Below, in pieces: positions 46,485 through 59,889 of a DNA stretch of 64,000 nt. How positions within the stretch are numbered: the stretch's first letter is position 1; every line of letters starts with the position of its first letter. The notes below the pieces were generated by a model that was given only the letters and a program-made list of their open reading frames with translations, was not told the DNA's origin and did not search any database. Source of the DNA: Calliphora vicina (Eukaryota > Arthropoda > Insecta > Diptera > Calliphoridae); NCBI RefSeq assembly GCF_958450345.1, contig NC_088780.1, forward strand, positions 153,184,726 to 153,248,725. Reading direction: 5' to 3'. The position numbers and the translations under genes were made by a program.

Positions 46485-48640
46485 TTTTAAAAACTACAAT
46501 TGGAGATTTTTGAGGATATTTTAATTTTGGTTTGTGGACGACGTCTGCCATGCATCGAAATAACCCATTTTTGTTGTAGGCTTGGTCTACTGACATTCTT
46601 ACCATAAAAAAAGAGTTTAATTATTTGGTTTGAAGTGCGGTTTGTGAATTTAAAACTTGTGTTTGGAATACATTAAATTGTACATAAAAATCTAAGTGTT
46701 ATTTATTTTTAACTTATGTTGTGTTTAAATTTTTTTTTTTCGTTTTCACTCAAGGTGAGAAAATAATTTATGTATTTATTGCCTATAAATGTAATTTTAA
46801 TATCTAGATCTATTTGCAATATCTAGCAATTAAAAATGTATTCATACATAAATATGTATTATACATTAGGGTGGCTTCAACAGTGGTAATGTTTCTGTAA
46901 TTTCAAGTTTTTTCTCATATTTATTCCTAAGAACAAAAACGCAATTTTAATATTAATGACAGATCTCTCAAAATAGCATTGAAAGTGATGCGTCAGTGCA
47001 TCATCATACAATTATTATTGTCTTCGATAGTTGTCCGACAAATATAACATTTAATAAAATTAAATCCAGCAATTCCTAAAAACAAAGAAAAAAATCCAAT
47101 TTTTTGTTTGGAATTTTGCCCATAAAGTCCACATAATTAAGAATGCCAGCTTTGGGATTTTAGATTTTGATAAAAAAAAATGTTAAATTCAGCATACGGA
47201 GTAGTATTATTTTATAAAATTTTTGCTTGAAAGGCAATAACAACATTTTCAAACCATGACAATATGACATGATGGGAGACATTGTATATCGACCAAATAT
47301 CTCATCAAATTTGTGTAATTTTGGTAGTTTACTATCTTAAATTGAAGAAAACATTTTTGACGGCAGACTCCTTAATGCATCTATTTATTACAGAAAATGT
47401 GTGTAAGTGTAAATACAGAAAAACTCTATGTGTACAAAAATCCTTGTTCATATGCCTTACATAATAAACAATTATTAAATAATAATCTCAATCCTTTAGT
47501 CCTGGACCTGGGAAATTTACATTTATGAGAAAATCTGTATGAACAAATAAATATGTTCATGTGTATACGAGGTAACTCAAACCTTTGAGATCATTGATGG
47601 ACAGCAACAATTTTTGTAAATCTTTTATAAAATCCCTTAATAACTTAATGGAATTACGTGAGTTGCATTCATGCCCCCATCTATGAATATGAAATGTAGT
47701 TAGACAATAAGTACAGTAGAGAGGCATGAGATAGCAGTGTGATTAAAAACATAAATGAAATTTAAGAAATTTAATTGAAAATATTGCTAAATACATTGCT
47801 GCCCTTGTAAACCTTGTGCGTAAAGTACAAAATAAAAAATGTTTTTGCTCCAGCTTGACCAACTATACTTTCTGACTTGATTTACTTCTATTATTTTTCA
47901 ACACATATGACCTGGAACTTAAATTCAGTTTCGTTATATTTCACAGACAATTTTGTACCAAATTGTATTAAAACCATTTGTAAATGAAAGTATTGCAACT
48001 ATTATTTTAACAAATGTGTACATTTATTTTTGTTGAGTCTACTTTCTTTTCCTTACCTTACAACCTTAAAATAATATTATGAACTTTTATTAAATTGTAT
48101 TGGATAAATTATTTTAATTTAAGGTTAAAAATATTATAGATATTACTCTTGTTAGATGTAAATCATAATAAAAATTTTTATGGCATTTGAAATCTATAGA
48201 ATCAAAGTCAATACTTCCAACATTCATATGAAAAGTGTAGGTGTATGGAATTTATACGAAATAATATTTACATTTTTCCATGATATTCTGCAATGTTGGT
48301 TTATAGCGAATTTTATAAATCTCCTAATCGTATTGTACTCATTAGCTAGTCATAGTCAATAAGTTGTAGTTAGTTAGCCAATGAGAGCTGAAGTATTCAT
48401 CATAACTATATTTACCAATAATTTTTCTTCAAACTTTGCAGTATAATTTCAAAGTACATAGAACTATTTTCTGCAACATTTTATCATATTTATGAGTGCT
48501 CCATCTGTATTCCGGGGGGACATTAATATTGGGGATAGGTGAAATCATGGACCAATATTGCCCACTTTCAGTACCAAACAATCCTTATCAACAGAGCTAT
48601 CTCCTTTCGTTTAGGCCCTATCGTACTTTCAACACACAGA
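46485..48640. other. intronic, no gene seen
   Basis: AT-rich. Contains one TAGGGTGG end near 46866 without a visible partner, and a piece of the ATTCACAAGGTCTCC repeat at 47215-47300. Confidence 0.4.
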
Positions 48641-48651
48641 CTGACATAGCT

Positions 48652-49140
48652 ACACGCAGAGAAAAAATATAGTTGGGCATGGTTACTGTAACCATTTCAA
48701 TATTGTTACAAGTTTTGTAACTATATTATAGTCACAGTAACCATTTACATGATTGTGGTAACCATAATATGGTTAACTTACGATTCACATGATTGTCTCA
48801 ACCATATATATGGTTACAGTAAACATATATATGTTTGTGACAACCATTTATATGATGAAGGACTTATCATATTATGGTGCTCTCGGCTTAAGGCTTATCA
48901 TAATCTGAGAACAACATATTATGATAAAATTATTCATCATAAATATGGTTGCCACAAACATATATATGTTTACTGTAACCATATATATAGTTGAGACAAT
49001 CATGTGAATCGTAAGTTAACCATATTATGGTTACCATAATCATGTAAATGGTTACTGTGACTATAATATAGTTAAAAAACTTGTAACACTATATAAATGG
49101 TTACAGTAACCATGCCCAATTATATTTTTTCTCTGCGTGT
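48652..49140. mobile_element. near-perfect palindromic (foldback-type) element
   Basis: 489 bp, almost wholly self-complementary. The left arm begins CACGCAGAGAAAAAATATAG and the right arm is its near-exact inverse, with TA at both outer edges. The centre (about 48845-48925) has a short non-palindromic segment. The arms contain repeated GGTTACTGTAACC and CATATATATG palindromes. Non-coding. Degenerate relatives occur at 20272-20420, 22300-22580 and about 39500-39660. Confidence 0.85.
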
Positions 49141-49873
49141 AGATAGTCTTAGAATCTAATGAGTACAAGGAATATACAAGCGGAATGGCTAAATCAATAA
49201 CCCCCAACTTTTTTGATGGTGGATATAATAAAGCTAATTTTAGAAATTGTACCTATACTAGGAATTTTAAAATTATATATTTAGGGTATTCACACAGTCT
49301 GCTATTAGTCATATTGTCCAAATATATTATAATAGTTGTTGTTGTGTTTTAAACAAAAAAAAAAAATTTTATGACAAAACAATAAACATAGTTCAATTTT
49401 GGTTGCATATTTTCCAGTATTTAATATCAGTTTGATTACACAGAGGAAACAAATTTACATTTTGGTTTGGTATTAAATTTTTATTTAGAATTTTCGGAAT
49501 ACAAAATTTTAGTGAGGCTAAAACAGTCAAATGTCAACATTCTAGAAAGATCAGGCAAATTTTTCAAAACATCAACTGGAATTATTATACGTACACCAGT
49601 TCCATGCTAAAAAAAAAATATCACATTCTAAACTGTATTACCCAAATTTTAGAAGAAAATCACCAAAAAATATGGTAAAATAAGGGGGTAATGTGAATAT
49701 AAAAACCTCGATATTTTGAAAACGCAAGCGGACTGGAAAAAACCATGAGGGTTCATCAACTCGTACAAATCGTAGTTGAAATTTCGGCCACCAAAATGTC
49801 TGTTCTGCTGTGTTATTTTGGATATAATATCATCCAAACCTATTTCGATTATTTCTGAAAGTTTTAATCTTTT

Positions 49874-50512
49874 TATACCCTTCACCATGAGTGCTAAGGG
49901 TATATATAAGTTTGTTATTCCGTTTGTAATTTCTACATTTTTCATTCGCGACCGCACAAAATATATATTCTGGATGGTCATAGATAGCGAAGTCAATATA
50001 GCCATGTCTGTCCGTCTGTATGTTGAAATCAACTTTCCGTTGCCTCCAAATAACTTACATACATGATTCATACATCAATATATCGGGAATTCTTCCGTCT
50101 CGGTTGCTATTTAAAATCGAGACAACCGGCCCACAAATGGCTGAGATATTAGGAAAAAACCTGGACATCCTCGATTTTTTAACTATTTTTGATCTAAGTA
50201 TATCTGGATTAGTAAGTCACACAATACACAATATGGATATTCAGTAATAGATATTTCAAAGACCTTTGGCGTATATAAGTCCAAAGTAAGTCGGACCTAC
50301 AATTGGTGAAAATCGGGAAAAATATTTTCTACCACGAATTTTTTTTTCACCAAAAATATTTTTTTGTTACAATATTTTTTTCACAAATAAATTTAATTTT
50401 TTTTTTTAATTTAAAAAAAAATTGAAAAAAATATTTAAAATTTTTATTTTGGAGTATAATTTTGTGAAGGGTATATAAGAATCGGCACAGCCGAATATAG
50501 CTCTCTTACTTG
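49874..50512 (+). mobile_element. Helentron-like family A, copy
   Basis: Full length, same 5' TATACCCTTCACCATGAGTG, 3' subterminal inverse GTGAAGGGTATATAA, hairpin around GGCACAGCC, and end CTCTTACTTG. The ORFs overlapping its 5' half on both strands are repeat-derived. Confidence 0.6.
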
Positions 50513-50593
50513 TTTATATTTCATATTAGATTTACACTTTGTGTTTCCTAATAAATATCCAGTAAAATTTTGAGAATTTGACTACGTAAATAT

Positions 50594-51707
50594 TAGAGCG
50601 TACAAAAAACCGCCAAATTTAAAAACCCGGTTTAACCGAAAAGGTTTGTTTTTGCAAAAACCGGTTTTGATAATTGTCTTTTAAAAAAACCGGCTAAACT
50701 GTTTCGGGTTTTGTGTTCAAAAAAACCGGTTAACCGGTTTATATTAAATTTTTATTTAATATGAAAAAGGTCTCCTTAAAATTATTATTTTTATTTGTGG
50801 ACTAATAGGAAATGTGTTATGATTTGTGTACTAAATCTTCGGAAATTTAGCATTTTTGAATTCTTAAGGCTCTATATTTATGCAATTATTTTATATCTTT
50901 TACGAAATATTAAGGGTACTCATTTAAACGCTTAAGTTTCCCATTTGTGCAAAATGTGCAAAATTTGCGCGACGTGTTTCATGAACTCACCTTTTCAATT
51001 TTGTGCAAGTTTATACAGAAAATTTATATTTGATAAAAATGTCAAATAAAAATAAATTCAACAAAAGCTTTTAAAAAAATTTGTTCAAATTGCATACATT
51101 TTAATTTGAAAAATGTTGAATGAAAGTTAAATCTTTGGAACAAATGGTGGTATACATAGTTTGGAAGATTTTGTTTATATTCTATCTGTTGGTTAATGTT
51201 TTTAGACACAATGCCATTTAATCCAATCATTCTGTTCCAAAGTTACACAATTTTCACATGCACATAATTTTTATATTTTTTGATTTTTATTTCTTATAAA
51301 TAAAAATAAACAAAAGCAGCTGATTCATCAAATGCACAATAAATTCAAGTTTGCGAGTCTAAATTGACGCGCAAACTTATCGGAGTTGTGCAAACGAATT
51401 TCCATACATTTTTTGACAGTTCATTTGCGAGAGTGTAAAAATGCACAGTTTGCGAGACATATAAGCGTTTACATGAGGACCCTTATTGTCAAATGCTATA
51501 ATTTTCTATAAAATAAATCAATATTTTTAAAAATGGTATCAAAATTTTCAATAAATATGTTTGAATGAGCTTCAGAAAATATATTTATTAAAACCGGCTA
51601 ACCGTCATACAAAAACCGGTTTGTCAAAATACCGAAAAGTTAAAAAAACCGAAACAGGTGGAGTTAACGAAGATGGAAAAACCGGTTGACCGGTTTTGGA
51701 TACTCTA
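50594..51707. mobile_element. non-autonomous hAT-like element, ACCGGTT family
   Basis: 1114 bp with perfect 8-bp duplication GTAAATAT (50586-50593 and 51708-51715). The left end reads TAGAGCGTACAAAAAACCG; the right end reads TAGAGTATCCAAAACCGG in inverted orientation. Both ends are crowded with AACCGGTT. No transposase is recognisable inside. Confidence 0.7.
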
Positions 51708-52137
51708 GTAAATATATACAGGTACTTTAAGTATTATTTGTGAGCATTAAGGTCTACAAAGTTAACCAGGAAATATATCTATTTGCAATCTCTATTACAC
51801 CATCTCTTCCAACTAAATAATCTCCCTACTAATTTCACTAGGTTTGTACTGAATTTGCCGTTCTCTCAAATTATGTTTTACTAGGTAATTGTGATTATTT
51901 CAGTTTTTTGTTTTGTTTTGTTGTTTGCGTTGGTAAATTGTTAAACATAAATTAAAATCATATTCATACTACAAAATACAAATACTTATGTACATACAAC
52001 TCCAAATATCCCTGCAAACATAAATGCAAGCATGCATTTGCATACAACAAACAATACTTAGAATTGCATTTCCCAATTGTGGTTTTATTGTAAAACACTT
52101 ACGTACACATCGACACATACATATTTATACTGTACAT

Positions 52138-52486
52138 TAGGGTGGCCCTTAATAAACGAAAGTTGGATTTTGGTCATTCTCACCCCCGAGACACGTTAAG
52201 GGCCTGCGAATTTTTAATAACTTTAACACTTTTTGACCAATTTCTGTTTTTTATATCTCATTAGAACGACAATTACGTACACATTTCTATTCTTTTAAAT
52301 TAAATTGTAAAAGTAATTTTTTAATGGTAAAATTTTTACAAAAACTAAAAAAATGGGCTTGCGGCACGTCTTAACCCCAACCGATTTTCCTAAAATTTTA
52401 TCAGGATGATTTTTTACTAATGTTCACCAAACTGGGGAGGGTGAATATGGCCAAAATCCTACTTTCGTTTATTAAGGGCCACCCTA
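52138..52486. mobile_element. hAT-like MITE, TAGGGTGGCCC family
   Basis: 349 bp. Ends TAGGGTGGCCCTTAATAAAC in inverted orientation, with perfect 8-bp duplication CTGTACAT (52130-52137 and 52487-52494). A related truncated copy is at 56411-56710. Confidence 0.8.
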
Positions 52487-52829
52487 CTGTACATACATGT
52501 GAACATAGATTCTTGTGTATCTGTACTCCTATGAATTGTATGAATACTTCTATACATTTCGACTAGAAAGAGTACGAACTAGTTGTTTTGGTTTATTTTA
52601 TGAAATATTTTTCATTTCTGTTTTTAACAACATTTATTGTTAACATATAATTCAAATATTATACGACTACGAGTATGTATGTATTGTATAATAAATACCA
52701 GCCAACACAAATACTAAAAACGACAACAGCCAACAACCAACAATAATAGCAACCAAATCCCTTAAAAACACATGCAAATACGGTAAACAGTAGAGGACAA
52801 AACAATGCTTAGTTTAGCTTTTTGCAATC

Positions 52830-53612
52830 TTCCTGTTGATAGGAGCAGTGATTTGTGCGGTTCAGAAGTTGTGAATTTGACACGGACGACCAAAAAGGTT
52901 GAAGACCAGGAATTACTTCATGAAGCAATTTTAAAAACGTTTGCGAGCAGCACGATTCAACCACGAAAGACAATTTTGCTTGTCCGAAATGAAGGATCCA
53001 TTACAATAACCCGAAGTGTAAGAGATCGTATGTGCAGCTCGGCCAACCAGCCGAATCGGCACCAAAGCAAAATATCCACGGCGCTAAGGTAATTCTTTGA
53101 ATTTGGTGGGATCAAAATGGTCCTAACTATTATGAGCTCCTGAGATCTTACCAGATCTTCACATGGAAACTGTACCGCACACAACTGATTCGTTAGAAGC
53201 GAGCATTGCCCAAAAATGCACAGAATATGCGGCCAGACATGAAACCTTAATATTCGCTAGGCCACATGTTGCAAAACCTGTTTAAAAACTATTTAGAAAG
53301 AAGTGGTTGGGAAGTTTTACCTCACCCGCCTTATAATCCATACCTTGCCCCGCCCGACTACTATTTGTTTCGATCGATGCAGAACGCTCTATCTTGGATA
53401 CGCTTCCCTTCAGAACGAGTATCCTAAATTGCCTTGATTCGTTTTTGGCCTCAAAAGATGAGCAGTTTGGCTCGAAATCCATATGTTGCCAGAAAGATGG
53501 GGAAAGGTCATAGCTAACAATGGTCAATACTTTGAATGAATTTATATTTTGCAAATGTTTCGAAATAAAAACTAAAAATTTGAAAAAATCCCGCATTTTT
53601 AAGTCACTTTTT
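52830..53612 (+). pseudogene. mariner relic, 5'-truncated
   Basis: Same family, from a SEVVNLTRTTKK-like segment to the right end GCATTTTTAAGTCAC. Multiple frameshifts. ORFs on both strands here are fragments or shadows. Confidence 0.7.
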
Positions 53613-54362
53613 TGCAAAGAATTTAGCCATTTTTTTTACCAAGAAATTGTAAAATAACCAAATAATCAGAAATTTAAATTTTGGTTTTCCATTATTGTTT
53701 TGCTTCGTTTTCCACCCAACTGTTTAAACATAAATGCACACAAAACAATCAGAACCAGACATGACTGCAAAACAAAAGTTTATTTGTTCTCCCATAAACA
53801 TTTATGAGAAATTTTCGTGTTAAAATAATTTCTATGTTCATTTGGATTTTAAATACTACAAAAGAGGATATATAACTCGTACTAACCAGTGTTATAACCA
53901 AATATATAATACACATTTATGCCATGATATTGATAATTAAAATTTCCAATAGAGATTCAAGCTCTTGTTTAACAAAATTTCATATTTACTTGGGTAACTT
54001 GATAACATTGCTAACATACTTTGAATATCCTTAATACATTTGCATATTCAGGTGTATGCACGTGTAAGCAAAAAAGATATTGGGCATCAAAATTTAGTAT
54101 ATATTTTATATCTCACCTATAATCATTTTATGAAATTACGTTTTATTTTATAGTGTTGTTGGTATCGTAAATACTTTAAAAAAAATTTAAATTTAACACA
54201 AGATTCAACACTGGTTACCAATGCAACTAGTTATGTGACTACAGGCGACAATCTGGTAGCTGGTCCAAAGAAGTCAACGTGTGGCATAGACTTACTGGCT
54301 ATCATAAGTGAGTCTAGTATACTTTCAATAGTTCCTAAGGCGAAATGCATACACATTTGGTT

Positions 54363-54464
54363 AATTCACAATGTCTCCTATCATGTCATATTGTCCTAAT
54401 ATTTCGCAATGGTTTTAAATTAGGACATCAAGACAATATGACATGATAGGAGACCTTGTGAATT
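54363..54464. repeat. short palindromic copy of the ATTCACAAGGTCTCC repeat
   Basis: About 100 bp whose two halves are inverse (TCTCCTATCATGTCATATTG and its complement), separated by a short centre. Confidence 0.7.
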
Positions 54465-54638
54465 GACCAATTACATCTCTAAGAGAAAAATACAATTTTA
54501 ATTTAAATATAGTTTGATCTACTAAAAGGCTGTGCCTAAAATAATCAGTATTGAAAAAGATAAACCACTTAACTGTTAGACACTTAACAATAGGCTTTTT
54601 CTGATGGGTAAAATAACCACGTTCTAGTGCAGTACAAA

Positions 54639-55347
54639 CAAGTAAGAAAGTATGGTCGGTCAAGCCCGACCCTTCTAAGTAAAAGAGCAAAAACGTTTTT
54701 CTTTTAAAATTTCAATAATTTATATTTTTGAGTGATTTTCGGAAGCGGGCCTTATATGGGGGCTATGACCAATTATGGACCGATCACCATGAAATTACGC
54801 CGTGTGATTTATGTCTATATGAAAGTTTACTATGTTGAATTGTGTGAGTATACCAATATTTTTAAGCGATTTATGCACGTTAAAGTGATTTTCGGAAGCG
54901 GGTCTATATGGGAGCTATGACTAATTATGGACCGATCGTAACGAAATTTGGTGACATGAATTTTGTATATATAAAACTTATTTGGAGCGGAATTTGTGGA
55001 GATACATATATAAATTAAACATTTATGACCGATAAAGTCCAATTTCGGAAGGACATTTGTATGGGGGCTAGGTGAAATAATGAACCGATTTCAGCCAGTT
55101 TTAATAGGCTTAGTCATTGACCCGAAAAATCAAATTTGATCGAAATATCTTCAAAATTGCGACCTGTACTTTGCGCACAAGGTTTACATGGACAGCCAGA
55201 CGGACGGACGGACATCGTTTAATCGACTCAGAAAGTGATTCTAAGTCGATCGGTATACCTTAAAGTGGGTGTTAGACTAATACTTTTGGGAGTTACAAAC
55301 ACTTCACAAACGCATTATACCCTCCCCACCATGGTGGTGTAGGGTAT
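54639..55347 (-). mobile_element. Helentron-like family B, full copy
   Basis: Reverse orientation, from CAAGTAAGAAAGTATGGTCG to GGTGGTGTAGGGTAT. Collinear with 60149-60828. The plus and minus ORFs inside are not genes. Confidence 0.6.
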
Positions 55348-56289
55348 GAAAACAGATTACATAAGGACACTAAAGTGACTTTTTTAACTTTACGCTAAAT
55401 TACTAATACTCTCTAGCATTATTACATTTTTAAAAACCAAAATTTCTCCAATTCCTAGATTGTTTCAGATATCCCACTATTACAGTTCCAGCAAGTACCT
55501 CTTGGACCTCCATTTCTATATAGTGTAGTATGCGTACTATTCATTACAAATCTTCTCAAGCTTTTGTTTTCAAAAAAACACAAATTTATTTAAATACTTT
55601 TGATATTGTACTATTATTTCACGTCAGTTATTAATTTTTTTATTTCTGAAATTATTTCAGATAAAGTTGAGTGTCATTCCAAGTACCATTTAGGGTTAAT
55701 TTCCAGTTTTATGCTGTTTTATAAATACTAGACTTCATGTTATAGTTTTCTTAAGTTTCATCAAAATCGGCCTAAAAATATATAACATTTAGCTATCTTT
55801 CCAGGAGCAATTTCAAATATGGACAAATTTGACCTTTAACCTTCACGATTAAAGGTTTAGCATTTTCCAATTTTAGTAAAACTTTCAGACTATATTTAAA
55901 ATCACCTGGACTATATTATTTTGAATAGAGTTTACTTAAAATTCATAACAGTAAATAATAAATATGGCCAAAAAAATAGTGTTTCTCGAAAATCCCAAAA
56001 TTTAAATCGCAGGTACGGAAAAACTATAGAAAGTATGGTCAATATTTTTTAATATTTTTATGCCCTATTATATTCTCAATAAATCGCAATGTGATGATAA
56101 AAAAAATTCTGAAATTTCTTTAACAAAATTTAAAAAAAATTTTAATATGGAGTTTTGAAACTTCAGTTAAAAAAAATTAAATTTCTATGGTCATAAATTC
56201 GAATAGGTTAACAGTATCCTACAAGGATAAAAACTCATATACAAGTAAATATTTTAAGTAAAAATTAGCTTTTATTTTAATATTTCTCA

Positions 56290-56365
56290 AAATATGTTCG
56301 ATAGTGTGCTGGACTACTAATCTGAGGGTTGCGGGTTCGATTCCCACCAGAGACTCTGGGTGTAT
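56290..56365 (+). repeat. tRNA-derived SINE fragment
   Basis: GTGTGCTGGACTACTAATCT then a B-box-like GGTTCGATTCCCACC. There is no matching acceptor stem or 5' half, so it is not a working tRNA gene. The minus strand gives the VGIEPATLRL peptide typical of tRNA-derived repeats. Confidence 0.55.
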
Positions 56366-56410
56366 CTGCAGACAAGCAAAACGCTTCGCAGTTTGTGTTT
56401 GTTTAAACAA

Positions 56411-56710
56411 AAGGCACGTTAATGGCTTGGCGAATTTTTAATAACTTTAACATTTTTTAACCCATTTCTGTTTTTTATGCCTCATTAGAACGACAATTAC
56501 GTACACATTTATATTCTTTTAAATTAAATTGTAAAAGTAATTTTTTAATGGCAAAATTTTTACAAAAACTGAAAAAAAATTGCATTTTTTCCCTTTTGTA
56601 AATGCATCTGAAAACTTCAGAGGGCTTGCTCCAACCGATTTACCAATGTTCACCAAATTGGGGGTTGAGACTGACAAAAATCCAACTTTTGTTTATTAAG
56701 GGCCACCCTA
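56411..56710. mobile_element. truncated TAGGGTGGCCC-family MITE
   Basis: Matches 52138-52486 from the GGCACGTTAA segment to the right end (GGGCCACCCTA, then ATGTACAT). The left end is missing and abuts a tRNA-like segment. Confidence 0.7.
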
Positions 56711-57159
56711 ATGTACATACCAAATGAACCGCAAATATATAAACTGAAGTCATCCAAGTAACTAGTAACATCAGTGAAAATTACTGTCTAAAAGGGATAA
56801 TTTTGACATTTATTTACATTTGTTGAAGTGTGGTGGCTTTAGTAACTTCACTGTTATCTAAGGATTAGTTGAATTGACCAGTCGGTGGATTACTTGGAGA
56901 AATTATTATAGCAAGTTTGTAAAATAAAATACAGAATTATTCATAAATTCACTTTTAAGCACTATTGGAAATTTTACCACTTCCTACTTATTTTTAATAT
57001 AATGTGAACGATTTGTGAATTCGTCTATTAAATTGATTAAATCGGGAAAATTTAAGTGACCTTAAGATGAACTAAGCAAATTATGTATTGGAATTTAGTT
57101 TAGACTTAAAGAAAATGTTAGCATTTGCTAGACATAATACTATAACAGTTCTCTAGACC

Positions 57160-57510
57160 AGATTTATTTTTTCAGAAAACTCAAATTTATTGGCATCATA
57201 AAATTTTTTTAAATATCCCAGTTTCACAGTTCCATTAAGTAACCCTAGGACTACCATATCTATATAGTGTCATATCCGAGCCCCTTTCCTAATTTCCATA
57301 ATGGCCAAAAATCCTCTCCAAATTTATTTTAGCAAAAAACTAAAATTTATTGGAATCCTGATATTTCGATCGTTTCAAATATACATCTATTATTTCAAAA
57401 ATGGCCAAAAATCCTCTCCAGATTTATTTTTTCTAAAAACTCAAATTTATTGGAATCCTGATATTACGATCGTTTTATATTTTTTTCCATTTTTTTCATA
57501 TTCTGAAATT
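57160..57510. repeat. local tandem duplication of about 105 bp
   Basis: AATGGCCAAAAATCCTCTCC plus about 80 following bases occurs at about 57299 and again at about 57402. A diverged third piece is near 57170. The ORF at 57301-57561 comes from this. Confidence 0.75.
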
Positions 57511-58384
57511 ATTTCAGATATTGTAGATATAAATTTGTTTATTATAATTCAAGTATTATGACTGTTAAGTGATTAACAGTGCTCTGTTAACTGCAAAATG
57601 GGCTGAGCTAAAATATGTGGTTTGTGTCTGTGCTAAATAAATTTAAATTTATCTTCACACACATTATATAGCGAGAGAATAATAGCGAAACAGAAAATAG
57701 AACTGCTATTTATCTTAATTTTTGTTCATATATTGTTAGAGAGCCATTGTTTCGAAAACTTTACACAATATTTAGAGGAGCAGTCACGAATATTTTGATC
57801 AAATTTGAATCTGAAATGGCATATAATAAAATATGAAAAAAAATTTATTTTAACCAAAAATTATTGTTACCATCAGGAATTAAAAATTTGTTTAATTTTT
57901 TTTAAATAAAATAAACTGTTCTAATAAATGTATTTGTACTTTATTTCCAGCTATAAACACTATCCACGGTGAGTCAATTTTGTATTAAATTTATTCATTT
58001 TTATTAAACTTAATTTTTTATCAAATATTTCGTAAAAGAATATATGTATTTATAAAATTTCTATTTCATTTCAATTAATTTTGAAGCTTGTGTGATATTT
58101 GTATGTGTGTGTTTTAATAAATAATAAAAACTATAACAAAATATCAAATACTCCTCTAAAATTAAACACAAATTGAATGCAATAAACGTAGAAAACGTGC
58201 AAGTGCTCTTAGAATACACGCCACAAATTTACAAAATTCAACACGAAATTATTTATTTTTTTAAAATATGTTTTATATATTTGTGTCTGTATGAAAATGA
58301 AAATAAAACACTACCCAGAAGCTCTTGGCAACTGTCCCGATCTGTTCCTTTTTAAAGTAGGGTGCTAACTGATTTCTCATAGAC

Positions 58385-59000
58385 CAGCGTGATGTCAATT
58401 GTCACTTTAGTGTCTCTAACCAGAAGTTATTTACTTCTGGTGGTTAAAACAACTACTTTCTAAATTGCAGTTTAAAATAAACGTTTAAAGTGACTACACT
58501 TTAGAATACTTTTAGATACTAAAGTGACAATTGACTTCAGCTAGATTACCTGGGATGTATAAAGTAACCAATTGTCTTCTCTATGCATTACAAACCGCAC
58601 ATACGTGTCAAATGACCCAAAATGTATGAATTGGAGTTAGCCAAGGGGTCAGATATCGGTGACAATTACTGTCTATAAGGGATATATTGCCTACTTGATT
58701 AAATTATGTATACTTAATTGGAAAACTAATTTGTACAAATTACTCACAAAAAAGTGTAGTACAAAATAAACGTTTAAAGTGACTACACTCTAGATTACTT
58801 GGAGATACTTAAGTGACAATTGCCTTCCCGATAGATTACCTGGAATGTATAAAGTAACCAATTGACTTTTGTCTGCACAAAAAGCACAGACCCAAAATAT
58901 ATAAATTGAAGTCAGCCAAATACATCAGAGATTAGTGGCAATAACTGTCTGTACGCGATACATTGACTACTTGCTTAAGTGCTGGGTAAATACTATGGCA
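58385..59000. repeat. tandem copies of the AGTCACTTTAAACG family, inverted
   Basis: Two units of about 290 bp begin at 58478 and 58768 (ATAAACGTTTAAAGTGACTA). They share the TGTATAAAGTAACCAATTG and CAATTACTGTCT blocks. Confidence 0.75.
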
Positions 59001-59889
59001 GACATACAAACCTGCGAAAATACTAAACAACAACATACAGCTCATATTTAGCTAAAGTTTCCGTTTCCGTTATAGACACTGCGCTCTTAAATACTACATG
59101 TTATGATTATATACCTAGCTGTGTCTATATTAAAGTATATAGATACAATAAAGTTAGTTAATATAGACACACTAAAACTGTTTTTGTTTTCCATTTAATA
59201 CCCGCATTTTTGGGAACATTTTCTCTAGTTTATATAGTGAAAAACAATACACTCAAACTCACTCAAACTTATATTAAACCATAGAGAAACAACAAGAACG
59301 GAAATTAGAAAAAAATTCAAACCAAAATTTTACTCAAAATAATCACACATACAAGTGTTGTTTTTGTTTTCACATTGTTTTATTTACTAATACATTCTCA
59401 CCACTTAGGTTTTTGACAGGAGAGTTTTCGCTCTATGTATATTTCTCTATGCATGAATTTTTTTTTTAAATTGTATTATGTTTTAGTTCTTTTTTATTTT
59501 TTTAAAACTTTTCATGCTTGCCTGGCTTTGCGTTCCGTACACTTACCGTACGCATAAAGATTTTTAAGTTACTTGTTTTTTTTTCTATAAAAAATTTTGG
59601 TTTAGTTCACATTTTTGAATATTGTTTGGATTTTAGTAGACTGTTTTATGTTGACAACACGTTTTTCCTATGATATTTTTTGTAAATTTGTTTTTTTTCC
59701 ATCTTTAACTAACCAAGTTTTGTTTTAAAGGAAACTTAAGTAGAGCAGTTAGTTTTTGCTGCTAGTGATTAGGAGTGATTTAATCGAGGTACATAGTTGA
59801 GTGAAGGAATAGTTTATTATTTTAATATGTACTTTTTAGGTACTAAATTTTGGAAAACTAATATTATGTTTGTTTGCAATTTAGAGAGA

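Noticed and set aside
49649..50071. 140-residue minus-strand ORF
   Set aside because: Its upstream half is Helentron-like family A sequence read in reverse, with no protein features.
56290..56365. tRNA gene with a clear B box
   Set aside because: No complete acceptor stem or proper 5' half. It fits a tRNA-derived SINE.
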